A stretch of DNA of 64,000 nucleotides, from positions 310,001-374,000 of the forward strand of contig NZ_CP075185.1 of the NCBI RefSeq assembly GCF_020510685.1. Direction: 5' to 3'. This stretch comes from Dechloromonas denitrificans (lineage in GTDB: Bacteria; Pseudomonadota; Gammaproteobacteria; Burkholderiales; Rhodocyclaceae). Shown one piece after another: positions 53,125-62,224 of the stretch (positions within the stretch are counted from its first letter, which is position 1; the number at the start of each line of letters is the position of its first letter). The translations under genes and the position numbers were made by a program. The notes below the pieces were generated by a model that saw nothing but the letters and a program-made list of their open reading frames with translations, made no database searches and had not been told where the DNA came from.

Positions 53125-53913
53125 TCAGGTGCGTCGTCGGTGCGCCATGAGGAGCAGGCCGATACCGATCAAGATCATCGGCAGCGACAGCCATTGCCCC
53201 ATGCTGATGGTGTAGGACTGGCCGAAAATCCCGGCATCCGGTTCGCGGAAAAATTCGGTGAAGAAGCGGAATGCGCCGTAGCCGATCAAGAACACGCCGG
53301 AGGCCGCGCCACGCGCGCGTGGCCGGCTGGTGTAGAGCCACAGGATGATGAACAGTGCGAGGCCTTCGAGACCGATGTGATAGAGCTGCGATGGGTGGCG
53401 CGGCTGCATGTCGCCGGCTTGCGGAAAGATCATCGCCCACGGCAGGCTGGCGTCGGCGACGCGGCCCCACAACTCGCCGTTGATGAAATTGCCGAGACGG
53501 CCGGCGGCCAGGCCTAGCGGGACGAGCGGGGCGATGAAATCGGTGATGTCGAACCAGGCCAGGCGATTTTTCCGTGCCCACAGCGTCATGGCCAGCAAGA
53601 CCCCGAGAAAGCCGCCATGAAAGCTCATGCCGCCCTTCCAGACAGCGACGATCTCAAGCGGGTGGCTCAAGTAATAGGCCGGCTCGTAAAACAGCACCTG
53701 GCCGAGCCGGCCGCCAATGATCACGCCGAGCATGCCGTAGAACAGCAGATCGTCGAGCTGTTCGGCAGTAATGAAGCCGGGGCGGGTCTTGATCCGGTAG
53801 CGGCCGAGCAAAATAAACTGAACGAAGGCAACGAGGTACATCAAACCGTACCAACGCACCGACAGTGGGCCAAGCGAAAAAGCGACCGGGTCGAACTGGG
53901 GGTGAAGAAGCAT
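53125..53913 (-). CDS. lgt: Prolipoprotein diacylglyceryl transferase
   Basis: A 262-residue inner-membrane enzyme that moves diacylglycerol from phosphatidylglycerol to the lipobox Cys of lipoproteins, such as those at 27519, 38472 and 46196. H99 ([11 protein letters not shown]) and R139 ([16 protein letters not shown]) match the essential His and Arg of E. coli Lgt. About seven membrane segments are present. I start it at 53913 because the protein family begins at [16 protein letters not shown]. It is divergent from ilvD. Confidence 0.95.
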   Translation of the reverse strand: MLLHPQFDPVAFSLGPLSVRWYGLMYLVAFVQFILLGRYRIKTRPGFITAEQLDDLLFYGMLGVIIGGRLGQVLFYEPAYYLSHPLEIVAVWKGGMSFHGGFLGVLLAMTLWARKNRLAWFDITDFIAPLVPLGLAAGRLGNFINGELWGRVADASLPWAMIFPQAGDMQPRHPSQLYHIGLEGLALFIILWLYTSRPRARGAASGVFLIGYGAFRFFTEFFREPDAGIFGQSYTISMGQWLSLPMILIGIGLLLMAHRRRT

Positions 53914-54001
53914 TGATGGCTTAGAGTGGGCTAGAATTAGCCGATTATAGTTCGCGCCTTTCGTTATCGAATTCCGGCGCATAGTTTTGACGGAGATAGT
54001 C

Positions 54002-55858
54002 ATGCCCCAGTACCGTTCCCGCACTTCCACCCACGGTCGCAACATGGCCGGCGCGCGCGCCTTGTGGCGCGCCACCGGCATGAAGGACGGCGATTTCGGC
54101 AAACCGATCATTGCCGTCGTTAACTCCTTCACGCAATTCGTGCCGGGCCATGTGCACCTGAAGGACATGGGCCAGCTGGTCGCCCGCGAAATCGAGGCGG
54201 CCGGCGGCATCGCCAAGGAGTTCAACACGATTGCCATCGATGACGGCATCGCCATGGGGCACAGCGGCATGCTGTATTCCTTGCCGTCGCGCGACCTGAT
54301 CGCCGACTCCGTCGAATACATGGTCAATGCCCACTGTGCCGACGCCATGGTCTGCATCTCCAACTGCGACAAGATCACCCCGGGCATGCTGATGGCAGCC
54401 ATGCGCCTGAACATCCCGGTGGTCTTCGTCTCCGGCGGTCCGATGGAAGCCGGCAAGGTCAGCTGGAAAGACCAGACCATCAAGGTCGATCTGATCGATG
54501 CGATGATCAAGGCCGGCGACCGGTCGGTTTCCGATCAGGAAGTCGAGAGCTTCGAGCGTTCCGCCTGTCCGACCTGCGGTTCGTGCTCCGGCATGTTTAC
54601 CGCCAATTCGATGAACTGTCTGACCGAGGCCCTGGGTCTCAGCTTGCCCGGCAATGGAACGGTCGTCGCCACGCATGCCGACCGCAAGCAGCTTTTCCTG
54701 CGCGCCGGCCGTCTCGTCGTCGACTTGTGCAAGCGCTATTACGAACAGGACGACGCGTCGGTGCTGCCGCGCTCGATCGTCACCAAGGAAGCCTTCGAGA
54801 ACGCCATGACCCTCGATGTGTCGATGGGCGGTTCGACCAACACCGTGTTGCACATCCTGGCGATGGCGCGCGAAGGCGGCGTCGATTTCACCATGCCGGA
54901 CATCGATCGCATTTCCCGCCGCGTGCCCTGCCTGGCCAAGGTGGCGCCGGCGACCCAGGAATACCACATCGAGGACGTACACCGTGCCGGCGGCATCATG
55001 GGCATCTTGGGCGAACTCGATCGGGCCGGCCTGTTGCACCGCGATTTGCCGACGGTCTATTCAGCAACGCTGGGTGAGGCCATTGACCGTTGGGACGTCG
55101 TCCGTGAGCATGACGTGACGGTGCATGAGTTTTTCAAGGCCGCCCCGGGTGGCGTGCCGACGCAGACCGCCTTCTCGCAGGATCGCCGTTACAACGAACT
55201 CGATCTCGATCGCACGCATGGCTGCATCCGCAACAAGGCCAATGCGTATACGCAAGATGGCGGGCTGGCCGTGCTCTATGGCAACATCGCCCTCGACGGC
55301 TGCATCGTCAAGACCGCCGGGGTCGATGAATCGATCTGGAAATTCACCGGCAAGGCGCGTGTCTTCGAAAGCCAGGATGCCGCGGTGGAGGCCATTCTCG
55401 GTGAGAAAATCGTTGCCGGTGACGTTGTCGTCATTCGCTACGAAGGCCCGAAGGGCGGCCCGGGCATGCAGGAAATGCTCTATCCGACCTCTTATCTGAA
55501 ATCGATGGGGCTGGGCAAGGAATGTGCACTGTTGACCGATGGCCGGTTCTCGGGGGGCACCTCCGGGCTGTCGATCGGGCATGCTTCGCCGGAAGCGGCG
55601 AATGGCGGCGCGATCGGTCTGGTGGAAGAAGGCGATACGATCGAGATCGATATCCCGAATCGGCGCATTCATCTGGCGATTAGCGATGACGAACTGACGG
55701 CGCGTCGGGTCGCCATGGATGCCAAGGGTGACGCCGCCTGGCTGCCGGTCGACCGTGAACGTGTTGTTTCGGCCGCCTTGCAGGCTTACGCGTTGATGGC
55801 GACCTCGGCTGACAAGGGCGCGGTGCGCGACGTGACGCAGATTCAGCGCCGCAAATGA
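54002..55858 (+). CDS. ilvD: Dihydroxy-acid dehydratase
   Basis: A 618-residue enzyme of valine, leucine and isoleucine synthesis, which dehydrates 2,3-dihydroxy acids to 2-keto acids. The conserved C122 ([10 protein letters not shown]), C189, C192 and C195 (CPTCGSC) are cluster ligands. The ATG at 54002 follows GGAGA and lies within 89 bp of lgt, which is divergent. The downstream transporter gene overlaps its stop by ATGA. Three-Cys arrangement and length match the E. coli 4Fe-4S type. Confidence 0.96.
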   Translation: MPQYRSRTSTHGRNMAGARALWRATGMKDGDFGKPIIAVVNSFTQFVPGHVHLKDMGQLVAREIEAAGGIAKEFNTIAIDDGIAMGHSGMLYSLPSRDLIADSVEYMVNAHCADAMVCISNCDKITPGMLMAAMRLNIPVVFVSGGPMEAGKVSWKDQTIKVDLIDAMIKAGDRSVSDQEVESFERSACPTCGSCSGMFTANSMNCLTEALGLSLPGNGTVVATHADRKQLFLRAGRLVVDLCKRYYEQDDASVLPRSIVTKEAFENAMTLDVSMGGSTNTVLHILAMAREGGVDFTMPDIDRISRRVPCLAKVAPATQEYHIEDVHRAGGIMGILGELDRAGLLHRDLPTVYSATLGEAIDRWDVVREHDVTVHEFFKAAPGGVPTQTAFSQDRRYNELDLDRTHGCIRNKANAYTQDGGLAVLYGNIALDGCIVKTAGVDESIWKFTGKARVFESQDAAVEAILGEKIVAGDVVVIRYEGPKGGPGMQEMLYPTSYLKSMGLGKECALLTDGRFSGGTSGLSIGHASPEAANGGAIGLVEEGDTIEIDIPNRRIHLAISDDELTARRVAMDAKGDAAWLPVDRERVVSAALQAYALMATSADKGAVRDVTQIQRRK

Positions 55859-56475
55859 GTTTCGCGGTCTGGCTCGGGTTCCTGTTGGCGGCGATCCTGA
55901 TCGCCGTCACGCCCGGGCCGGGTGCCGTGATCAGCATGAGTACCGGGCTGCGTCATGGCTACCGGGCGGCATTGTTGGCCATTTGCGGCCTGCAGGCGGC
56001 GATCATTCTGCATCTGCTGATCGTGGCAATCGGTCTGGGGGCGTTGCTGGCAACTTCCGAAACGGCCTTTTCCATCGTCAAATTCGTAGGCGCCGCCTAT
56101 CTGGTCTGGCTGGGCATTCAGAAATGGCGTGCTCCGACCGTTCCGGCGGCAGCTGGTGCGGTGCCTTTGACGCATAAAGGCCTGTTTTTCCAGGGACTGC
56201 TGGTCAATCTGACCAACCCTAAGGCAATTGTCTTCATCTGTGCCCTGGTGCCGCAGTTTATCGATCCGGCAAGGCCGCAGGTGCCCCAGTATTTGCTGAT
56301 CGCCGTGACGCTGTGCCTGACTGACATGATGGTGATGTCGACCTACGCCTTGGGCGCGGCAAGTTTGGCGCGCTGGTTGCATGATCCGCGTACCATTTGT
56401 CTGCAGAATCGCGCCTTCGGCGGTTTGTTCGTATCGGCCGGGGCGCTCCTGGCAATGTCCTCTCGATCTTCCTGA
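55855..56475 (+). CDS. LysE/RhtB family amino acid exporter
   Basis: A 206-residue membrane protein with about six hydrophobic segments and the LysE family blocks [34 protein letters not shown] and [20 protein letters not shown]. The family exports amino acids such as lysine, threonine, homoserine or leucine. ATGA overlap with ilvD suggests joint synthesis and export, possibly a relief valve for branched-chain amino acids or keto acids (inference). Confidence 0.87.
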   Translation: MSFAVWLGFLLAAILIAVTPGPGAVISMSTGLRHGYRAALLAICGLQAAIILHLLIVAIGLGALLATSETAFSIVKFVGAAYLVWLGIQKWRAPTVPAAAGAVPLTHKGLFFQGLLVNLTNPKAIVFICALVPQFIDPARPQVPQYLLIAVTLCLTDMMVMSTYALGAASLARWLHDPRTICLQNRAFGGLFVSAGALLAMSSRSS

Positions 56476-56573
56476 GTGTGCTGGTCAACGTCCGGTCGAG
56501 GTGTGCGTTAATTGACCACCGATACCGGTCGGCCGACGTTCCCGCCAGCGAAATCCCCTACTGCTGAAGCGGT

Positions 56574-56602
56574 TTGCACGCGACGGGAAAGGGTCTTATC
56601 AT
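56574..56602 (+). promoter_or_regulatory. Candidate sigma-70 promoter of the cytochrome c gene
   Basis: TTGCAC at 56574-56579, a 17-bp spacer, TATCAT at 56597-56602, and a transcription start about 40 nt before the ATG at 56649. Confidence 0.5.
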
Positions 56603-56648
56603 CCGAAGCTGATTTTCTACCTATAAACCTGACACACGGAGTGAACGA

Positions 56649-56957
56649 ATGAAAGCTGTTTATATCGCCATGATGGCTGCCGCAGGCATCGTGATGACCG
56701 GCCAGGCCCACGCCGACGAAGCCTTGGCCAAAGCCAAGAACTGTATGTCCTGCCATGCCATCGACAAAAAGCTCGTTGGCCCGGCCTACAAGGAAGTTGC
56801 CGCCAAGTACAAGGGTGACAAGGGCGCGGTTGCTACCTTGGCTGCCAAGGTCAAGGCAGGCGGCAAGGGCGTCTGGGGTCAGATTCCGATGCCGCCGAAC
56901 AATGTGACCGATGACGAAGCCAAGAAGCTGGTTACCTGGGTTTTGTCCCAGAAATAA
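56649..56957 (+). CDS. Class I cytochrome c (c551/c552 type)
   Basis: A 102-residue periplasmic monoheme protein. The signal peptide ends after residue 22 (GQAHA), heme binding is CMSCH at 32-36, and Met81 (QIPMPP) is the distal ligand. The mature protein of about 80 residues is typical of small donors to nitrite reductase or cytochrome c peroxidase. A strong terminator follows. No reductase or maturation gene is adjacent. Confidence 0.94.
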   Translation: MKAVYIAMMAAAGIVMTGQAHADEALAKAKNCMSCHAIDKKLVGPAYKEVAAKYKGDKGAVATLAAKVKAGGKGVWGQIPMPPNNVTDDEAKKLVTWVLSQK

Positions 56958-56976
56958 TCTGCTCTCTGCGGAAAAG

Positions 56977-57000
56977 GCCGGCCTCGAGCCGGCTTTTTTT
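56977..57000 (+). terminator. Rho-independent terminator after the cytochrome c gene
   Basis: GCCGGC, a CTCGA loop, GCCGGC and then seven T's. The stem begins about 20 bp after the stop and the upstream A-run can pair with the T-run. Confidence 0.85.
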
Positions 57001-57010
57001 ATTTTAGGGG

Positions 57011-57039
57011 TTGACAGTCTTCGGCTGGGTCCGGATAAT
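57011..57039 (+). promoter_or_regulatory. Strong sigma-70 promoter of the tRNA-tuf operon
   Basis: Perfect TTGACA at 57011-57016, exactly 17 bp of spacer, and GATAAT at 57034-57039. tRNA-Tyr begins 12 bp after the -10 box, so the leader is only a few nt. The G/C-containing segment between the -10 and the start could serve stringent control. Confidence 0.8.
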
Positions 57040-57051
57040 CTTGCGTTCTCC

Positions 57052-57136
<85 letters not shown>

Positions 57137-57178
57137 GATTTAATGCTGTAGCGGCCTGTGCTGCGGGCGTTGGGTTTT

Positions 57179-57252
57179 GCGGGTGTAGCTCAATGGTAGA
57201 GCTGAAGCCTTCCAAGCTTAAGACGAGGGTTCGATTCCCTTCACCCGCTCCA
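57179..57252 (+). tRNA. tRNA-Gly (TCC)
   Basis: 74 nt with CCA. The acceptor GCGGGTG pairs with CACCCGC. The anticodon loop contains CTTCCAA (anticodon TCC). The T arm has GGTTCGATTCC. Confidence 0.97.
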
Positions 57253-57282
57253 CGATGCGGTAAGGCTGGGTTTTTAAGGTAG

Positions 57283-57357
<75 letters not shown>

Positions 57358-57409
57358 CCGTTTAGCTTGGATTCTGGATTTTTTGTTATTTGATCATTGA
57401 GGAACTGGA

Positions 57410-58600
<1,191 letters not shown>

Positions 58601-58619
58601 TCGGTAGTCTTTTGTAATC

Positions 58620-58647
58620 AAGGCGCTTCGGGAGACCGAGGCGCTTT
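58620..58647 (+). terminator. Hairpin after tuf
   Basis: AAGGCGCTTCGG, a GAGA loop and CCGAGGCGCTTT pair over 12 positions with two G-U pairs. It begins 19 bp after the tuf stop; only a weak T-run follows. It could be a terminator or an RNA processing signal before tRNA-Trp. Confidence 0.55.
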
Positions 58648-58661
58648 GATGTTTCTGCAGC

Positions 58662-58737
58662 AGGGGTGTAGCTCAATTGGTAGAGCAACGGTTTCCAAAA
58701 CCGTAGGTCGGGGGTTCGATTCCCTCCGCCCCTGCCA
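58662..58737 (+). tRNA. tRNA-Trp (CCA)
   Basis: 76 nt with encoded CCA. The acceptor AGGGGTG pairs with CGCCCCT with one G-T pair. The anticodon loop contains TTCCAAA (anticodon CCA). It precedes secE by 24 bp, as in E. coli trpT-secE. Confidence 0.97.
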
Positions 58738-58761
58738 CCCTCTTTAAAGATCGCGAACTTC

Positions 58762-59115
58762 ATGGCTGACAAGATCAAGTTTGCGCTGGCGCTGGTAATT
58801 CTGGCAGCTGGCGTGGCTGGCTTCTACCTGCTCTCGGAGCAGGCAATGATTTTGCGCGTCCTGGCGGTCCTCGTTGGGTTTGCGCTGGCGATTGCCGTGG
58901 CTTGGAAGACTGAGCCCGGTCAGCGCTTTTTTGTATTTGCCAACGAGTCAGTGGTTGAAGCCAAGAAAGTTGTCTGGCCAACCCGCAAGGAAACCATGCA
59001 GACCACCGGGGCGGTTTTTGCCTTTGTCGTGGTTATGGCGGTCTTCCTCTATCTGACTGACAAGAGCCTCGAGTGGGTTCTCTACGACCTCGTGTTGGGC
59101 TGGAAGAAATCATGA
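58762..59115 (+). CDS. secE: Preprotein translocase subunit SecE
   Basis: A 117-residue membrane protein of the Sec translocon with three hydrophobic segments (about 5-25, 30-47 and 86-105), the long form found in gamma- and betaproteobacteria. The conserved cytosolic stretch [20 protein letters not shown] is intact. Its stop overlaps the nusG start by ATGA. Confidence 0.96.
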   Translation: MADKIKFALALVILAAGVAGFYLLSEQAMILRVLAVLVGFALAIAVAWKTEPGQRFFVFANESVVEAKKVVWPTRKETMQTTGAVFAFVVVMAVFLYLTDKSLEWVLYDLVLGWKKS

Positions 59116-59645
59116 GCAAACGCTGGTACGTCGTACATGCCTACTCCGGCTTCGAGAAAAGTGTGATGCGCGCCATACAGGAGCGCATCACCCGTTTGGG
59201 TATGGAAGAAAAATTCGGCCGCATTCTGGTGCCGGTTGAAGAAGTTGTGGAAATGAAGGGCGGTCAAAAGGCCATTTCCGAGCGTAAGTTCTTTCCAGGC
59301 TACGTGCTGTGCGAAATGGATATGGACGACGATTCCTGGCACTTGGTGAAGAACACGCCCAAGGTCACCGGATTCGTTGGCGGGACCGCCACCAAGCCGA
59401 CCCCGATTTCCGAAAAGGAAGTCGAAAAGATCATGCAGCAAATGCAGGAAGGGGTTGAAAAGCCCCGTCCCAAGGTGCTCTTCGAGGCAGGGGAAGTGGT
59501 TCGGGTCAAGGAAGGTCCGTTCACTGATTTCCACGGCTCGGTCGAGGACGTCAATTACGAAAAAAATCGCCTGCGTGTTTCCGTGACCATTTTTGGTCGG
59601 GCGACGCCAGTTGAGTTGGAGTTCGGTCAGGTCGAAAAAGCCTGA
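59112..59645 (+). CDS. nusG: Transcription termination/antitermination factor NusG
   Basis: A 177-residue factor with an N-terminal NGN domain that binds RNA polymerase ([20 protein letters not shown]) and a C-terminal KOW domain ([19 protein letters not shown]) that binds Rho or ribosomal protein S10. The ATG at 59112 follows directly from the secE overlap. Confidence 0.97.
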   Translation: MSKRWYVVHAYSGFEKSVMRAIQERITRLGMEEKFGRILVPVEEVVEMKGGQKAISERKFFPGYVLCEMDMDDDSWHLVKNTPKVTGFVGGTATKPTPISEKEVEKIMQQMQEGVEKPRPKVLFEAGEVVRVKEGPFTDFHGSVEDVNYEKNRLRVSVTIFGRATPVELEFGQVEKA

Positions 59646-59663
59646 TTGTTTAGTTTAGGGCAG

Positions 59664-59732
59664 GCCGAAAGCCTTGTGTTTCGGCAAGAGGAGCGTTGGT
59701 AGTGAGGTGATCCTCATGAAGGCGCGCTACCA
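59664..59732 (+). promoter_or_regulatory. Candidate L1-binding leader of rplKA
   Basis: Two stem-loops precede rplK. The first is GCCGAAA with TTTCGGC (59664-59685). The second pairs TGGTAG with CTACCA and TGAGG with CCTCA, leaving an asymmetric TGAAGGCGCG internal loop (59697-59732). A stem with a conserved one-sided loop of this kind resembles the 23S rRNA site of L1, by which L1 represses its own operon. Confidence 0.5.
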
Positions 59733-59752
59733 CTCATTTATTAGGAGCCATT

Positions 59753-60184
59753 ATGGCGAAGAAGATTGTTGGCTACATCAAGCTGCAAGTGCCGGCGGGC
59801 AAAGCAAACCCGTCGCCCCCGATTGGTCCGGCGCTGGGTCAGCGCGGCCTGAACATCATGGAATTCTGCAAGGCCTTCAATGCCCAGACGCAAGGCGTCG
59901 AGCCGGGCCTGCCGATTCCGGTCGTGATTACCGCCTTCGCGGACAAGTCTTTCACCTTCGTGATGAAGACCCCGCCGGCTACCATCCTGATCAAGAAGGC
60001 CGCTGGCATCAAGTCCGGTTCGGCCAAGCCGCATACCGACAAGGTTGGCAAAATTACGCGTGCTCAGGCTGAAGAAATCGCCAAGGCCAAACAGCCGGAT
60101 CTGACCGCTTCCGATCTCGAAGCAGCTGTCCGCACCATCGCCGGCTCCGCCCGCTCGATGGGCATCACGGTGGAGGGCCTCTAA
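59753..60184 (+). CDS. rplK: 50S ribosomal protein L11
   Basis: A 143-residue L11 with the Pro-rich N-terminal domain ([20 protein letters not shown]) that binds thiostrepton-type ligands and a 23S-rRNA-binding C-terminal domain ([14 protein letters not shown]). TTAGGAG precedes the ATG. rplA follows after 2 bp. Confidence 0.98.
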   Translation: MAKKIVGYIKLQVPAGKANPSPPIGPALGQRGLNIMEFCKAFNAQTQGVEPGLPIPVVITAFADKSFTFVMKTPPATILIKKAAGIKSGSAKPHTDKVGKITRAQAEEIAKAKQPDLTASDLEAAVRTIAGSARSMGITVEGL

Positions 60185-60186
60185 TC

Positions 60187-60882
60187 ATGGCTAAGCTTAC
60201 GAAGAAACAAAAAGCCCAGCAGGGCAAGGTCGTCGCGCAAAAGCTCTATCCGGTTCAGGAAGCGCTGACCCTGGCCAAGGAAACCGCCACTGCCAAATTC
60301 GATGAGTCGATCGACGTCGCCGTTAACCTTGGCGTTGATGCACGTAAGTCCGACCAAGTTGTGCGTGGTTCGGTCGTGTTGCCGGCCGGTACCGGCAAGT
60401 CGGTTCGCGTTGCCGTGTTCGCTCAGGGCGAAAAGGCTGAGGCCGCCAAGGCTGCAGGCGCCGAAGTCGTCGGTTTCGACGACCTGGCTGCCGAAGTCAA
60501 GGCCGGCAATCTGAACTTCGATGTCGTCATCGCCACGCCGGACGCCATGCGTATCGTTGGTCAGCTCGGCCAGATTCTCGGCCCGCGCGGCCTGATGCCG
60601 AACCCGAAGGTTGGTACCGTGACGATGGATGTCACGACGGCTGTCAAGAACGCCAAGGCCGGCCAGGTTCAATACCGCACCGACAAGGGCGGCATCGTGC
60701 ACGCCACGATCGGTCGCGCATCGTTCTCTGTCGAAAGCCTTGAAAGCAACCTGAAGGCCTTGATTGATGCCTTGAACAAGGCGAAGCCCGCTTCCTCCAA
60801 GGGGCAGTATCTGCGCAAAGTCGCGGTCGCCGCCACCATGGGCCCGGGCGTTCGCGTTGATCAGGCTACGCTGGTTGGCTAA
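60187..60882 (+). CDS. rplA: 50S ribosomal protein L1
   Basis: A 231-residue L1 with [20 protein letters not shown] (L1 signature around residues 119-138) and [12 protein letters not shown]. It forms the mobile L1 stalk and represses rplKA translation. Standard length and no irregularities. Confidence 0.98.
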   Translation: MAKLTKKQKAQQGKVVAQKLYPVQEALTLAKETATAKFDESIDVAVNLGVDARKSDQVVRGSVVLPAGTGKSVRVAVFAQGEKAEAAKAAGAEVVGFDDLAAEVKAGNLNFDVVIATPDAMRIVGQLGQILGPRGLMPNPKVGTVTMDVTTAVKNAKAGQVQYRTDKGGIVHATIGRASFSVESLESNLKALIDALNKAKPASSKGQYLRKVAVAATMGPGVRVDQATLVG

Positions 60883-60896
60883 AAGTACTTTGGGCT

Positions 60897-61080
60897 GCTG
60901 ATTGCTGTCTAGGCAGCAATCAGCGGATCGTCAAAGACCGCAGGCGCCCCGGTAACGGAGCTTAATCGCAACTGCAACCTGCGCAGACGGTGCCCCAGAA
61001 CAAGATTTCTTGCTGGCCGATGAGGGCAGCATAGCTTCTGGTTCAGGTCGCCGTAGGTGCGGCGGAAAATTCTTTCCGCC
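60897..61080 (+). promoter_or_regulatory. L10 leader region (rplJL leader)
   Basis: The 227-bp gap between rplA and rplJ holds a perfect 11-bp hairpin (GCTGATTGCTG, loop TCTAGG, CAGCAATCAGC at 60897-60924), a stem CGCAGG/CCTGCG (60939-60983) around a long loop as in the L10(L12)4-binding leader, and GGCGGAAA/TTTCCGCC with an ATTC loop (61061-61080), just before the AGGAGG ribosome site. The complex of L10 and L12 normally represses translation through such a leader. Confidence 0.65.
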
Positions 61081-61109
61081 GTGTTATGACTTGAAAGGAG
61101 GAAAGACCT

Positions 61110-61607
61110 GTGGGTCTCAATCTGAACGACAAAAAAGCGGTTGTAGCTGAGGTGTCGGCACAAGTGGCCAACGCACAGACCATCGTGATTGCCGAATATC
61201 GTGGCATTGGGGTCGTCGACCTCACCGTGCTGCGCAAGAAGGCGCGCGAGTCTGGTGTGTATCTGCGTGTGTTGAAGAATACCTTGGTGCGTCGCGCGGT
61301 CGCGGACACCCCGTTCGCCGGCCTGGCTGACCAAATGGTCGGTCCGCTGATTTACAGCGTGTCTGCCGATCCGGTAGCTGCTGCAAAGGTTCTCAGCGAT
61401 TTCGCCAAAACCAACGACAAGCTCGTGCTCAAGGCCGGTTCCTATGCCGGCAACGTGCTCGACAAAGCCGGTGTGCAGGCGCTTGCCTCCATCCCGAGCC
61501 GCGAAGAGTTGCTCTCCAAGCTGCTGTATGTCATGCAGGCTCCGGTTGCCGGCTTCGTCCGTGCTCTGGATGCTCTTGCCAAGCAGCGCGAAGAAGTCGC
61601 CGCTTGA
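61110..61607 (+). CDS. rplJ: 50S ribosomal protein L10
   Basis: A 165-residue L10, base of the L7/L12 stalk. The N-terminal [20 protein letters not shown] and [17 protein letters not shown] are family blocks, and the C-terminal helix holds L7/L12 dimers. The start is a GTG preceded by GAAAGGAGG, a strong ribosome site. Standard length. Confidence 0.97.
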   Translation: MGLNLNDKKAVVAEVSAQVANAQTIVIAEYRGIGVVDLTVLRKKARESGVYLRVLKNTLVRRAVADTPFAGLADQMVGPLIYSVSADPVAAAKVLSDFAKTNDKLVLKAGSYAGNVLDKAGVQALASIPSREELLSKLLYVMQAPVAGFVRALDALAKQREEVAA

Positions 61608-61645
61608 TCCTTACCGCATACGAACTGATTTAGGAGTTTATTGAA

Positions 61646-62017
61646 ATGGCAATTAGCAAAGAAGACATCCTGGAAGCCGTTGGCTCCCTGACCGTTATGG
61701 AACTGAATGACCTGGTCAAGGCATTCGAAGAGAAGTTCGGCGTTTCCGCCGCTGCCGTCGCCGTTGCTGGCCCGGCTGCTGCTGGTGCCGCTGCTGCCGA
61801 AGAGCAGACCGAATTCACCGTCATGCTCAATGCTGCCGGCGACAAGAAGGTTGAAGTCATCAAGGTCGTGCGCGCAGTGACCGGTCTGGGCCTCAAAGAA
61901 GCCAAGGACCTGGTTGATGGTGCCCCGAAGGCCGTCAAGGAAGGCGTTTCCAAGGCTGACGCGGAAGCCCTCAAGAAGCAACTGGAAGACGCAGGCGCCA
62001 AGGTCGAAGTCAAGTAA
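61646..62017 (+). CDS. rplL: 50S ribosomal protein L7/L12
   Basis: A 123-residue L7/L12: an N-terminal dimerisation helix pair ([20 protein letters not shown]), an Ala-rich hinge ([20 protein letters not shown]) and a C-terminal factor-binding domain ([20 protein letters not shown], then [11 protein letters not shown] and DAGAKVEVK). The C-terminal domain pattern recurs in RpoB downstream. Confidence 0.98.
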   Translation: MAISKEDILEAVGSLTVMELNDLVKAFEEKFGVSAAAVAVAGPAAAGAAAAEEQTEFTVMLNAAGDKKVEVIKVVRAVTGLGLKEAKDLVDGAPKAVKEGVSKADAEALKKQLEDAGAKVEVK

Positions 62018-62033
62018 TCGACGACAGGTGTTC

Positions 62034-62062
62034 GGGCTGGCGGTTCACCCGCCAGCCCTTTT
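62034..62062 (+). terminator. Attenuator between rplL and rpoB
   Basis: GGGCTGGCGG at 62034-62043 pairs with CCGCCAGCCC at 62049-62058 around a TTCAC loop, followed by TTTT. The position, 17 bp after rplL, matches the partial terminator that lowers rpoBC relative to ribosomal proteins in E. coli. Confidence 0.8.
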
Positions 62063-62118
62063 GTGCTTTGTACGACAGGTTTCATTGATCCAAAAAACGA
62101 ACTTGAATATCGCCAAGC

Positions 62119-62191
62119 GGCAAACGCAAACGACGCTTTCCTCTTCCCTGAACGGGAGGCGAGCACGTTTGCGTTTGCCTGTTTCGACAGG
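62119..62191 (+). ncRNA. Structured rpoB leader (long hairpin plus UUCG hairpin)
   Basis: A perfect 14-bp inverted repeat, GGCAAACGCAAACG (62119-62132) and CGTTTGCGTTTGCC (62166-62179), with a 33-nt loop that can pair partly within itself. Directly adjacent, CCTGT, a TTCG tetraloop and ACAGG (62178-62191) form a second hairpin. It could be an RNase III processing site, as between rplL and rpoB in E. coli; this is inference. Confidence 0.6.
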
Positions 62192-62224
62192 TTCTACGTT
62201 TGATTTAATCCTCACGGAGTTACC

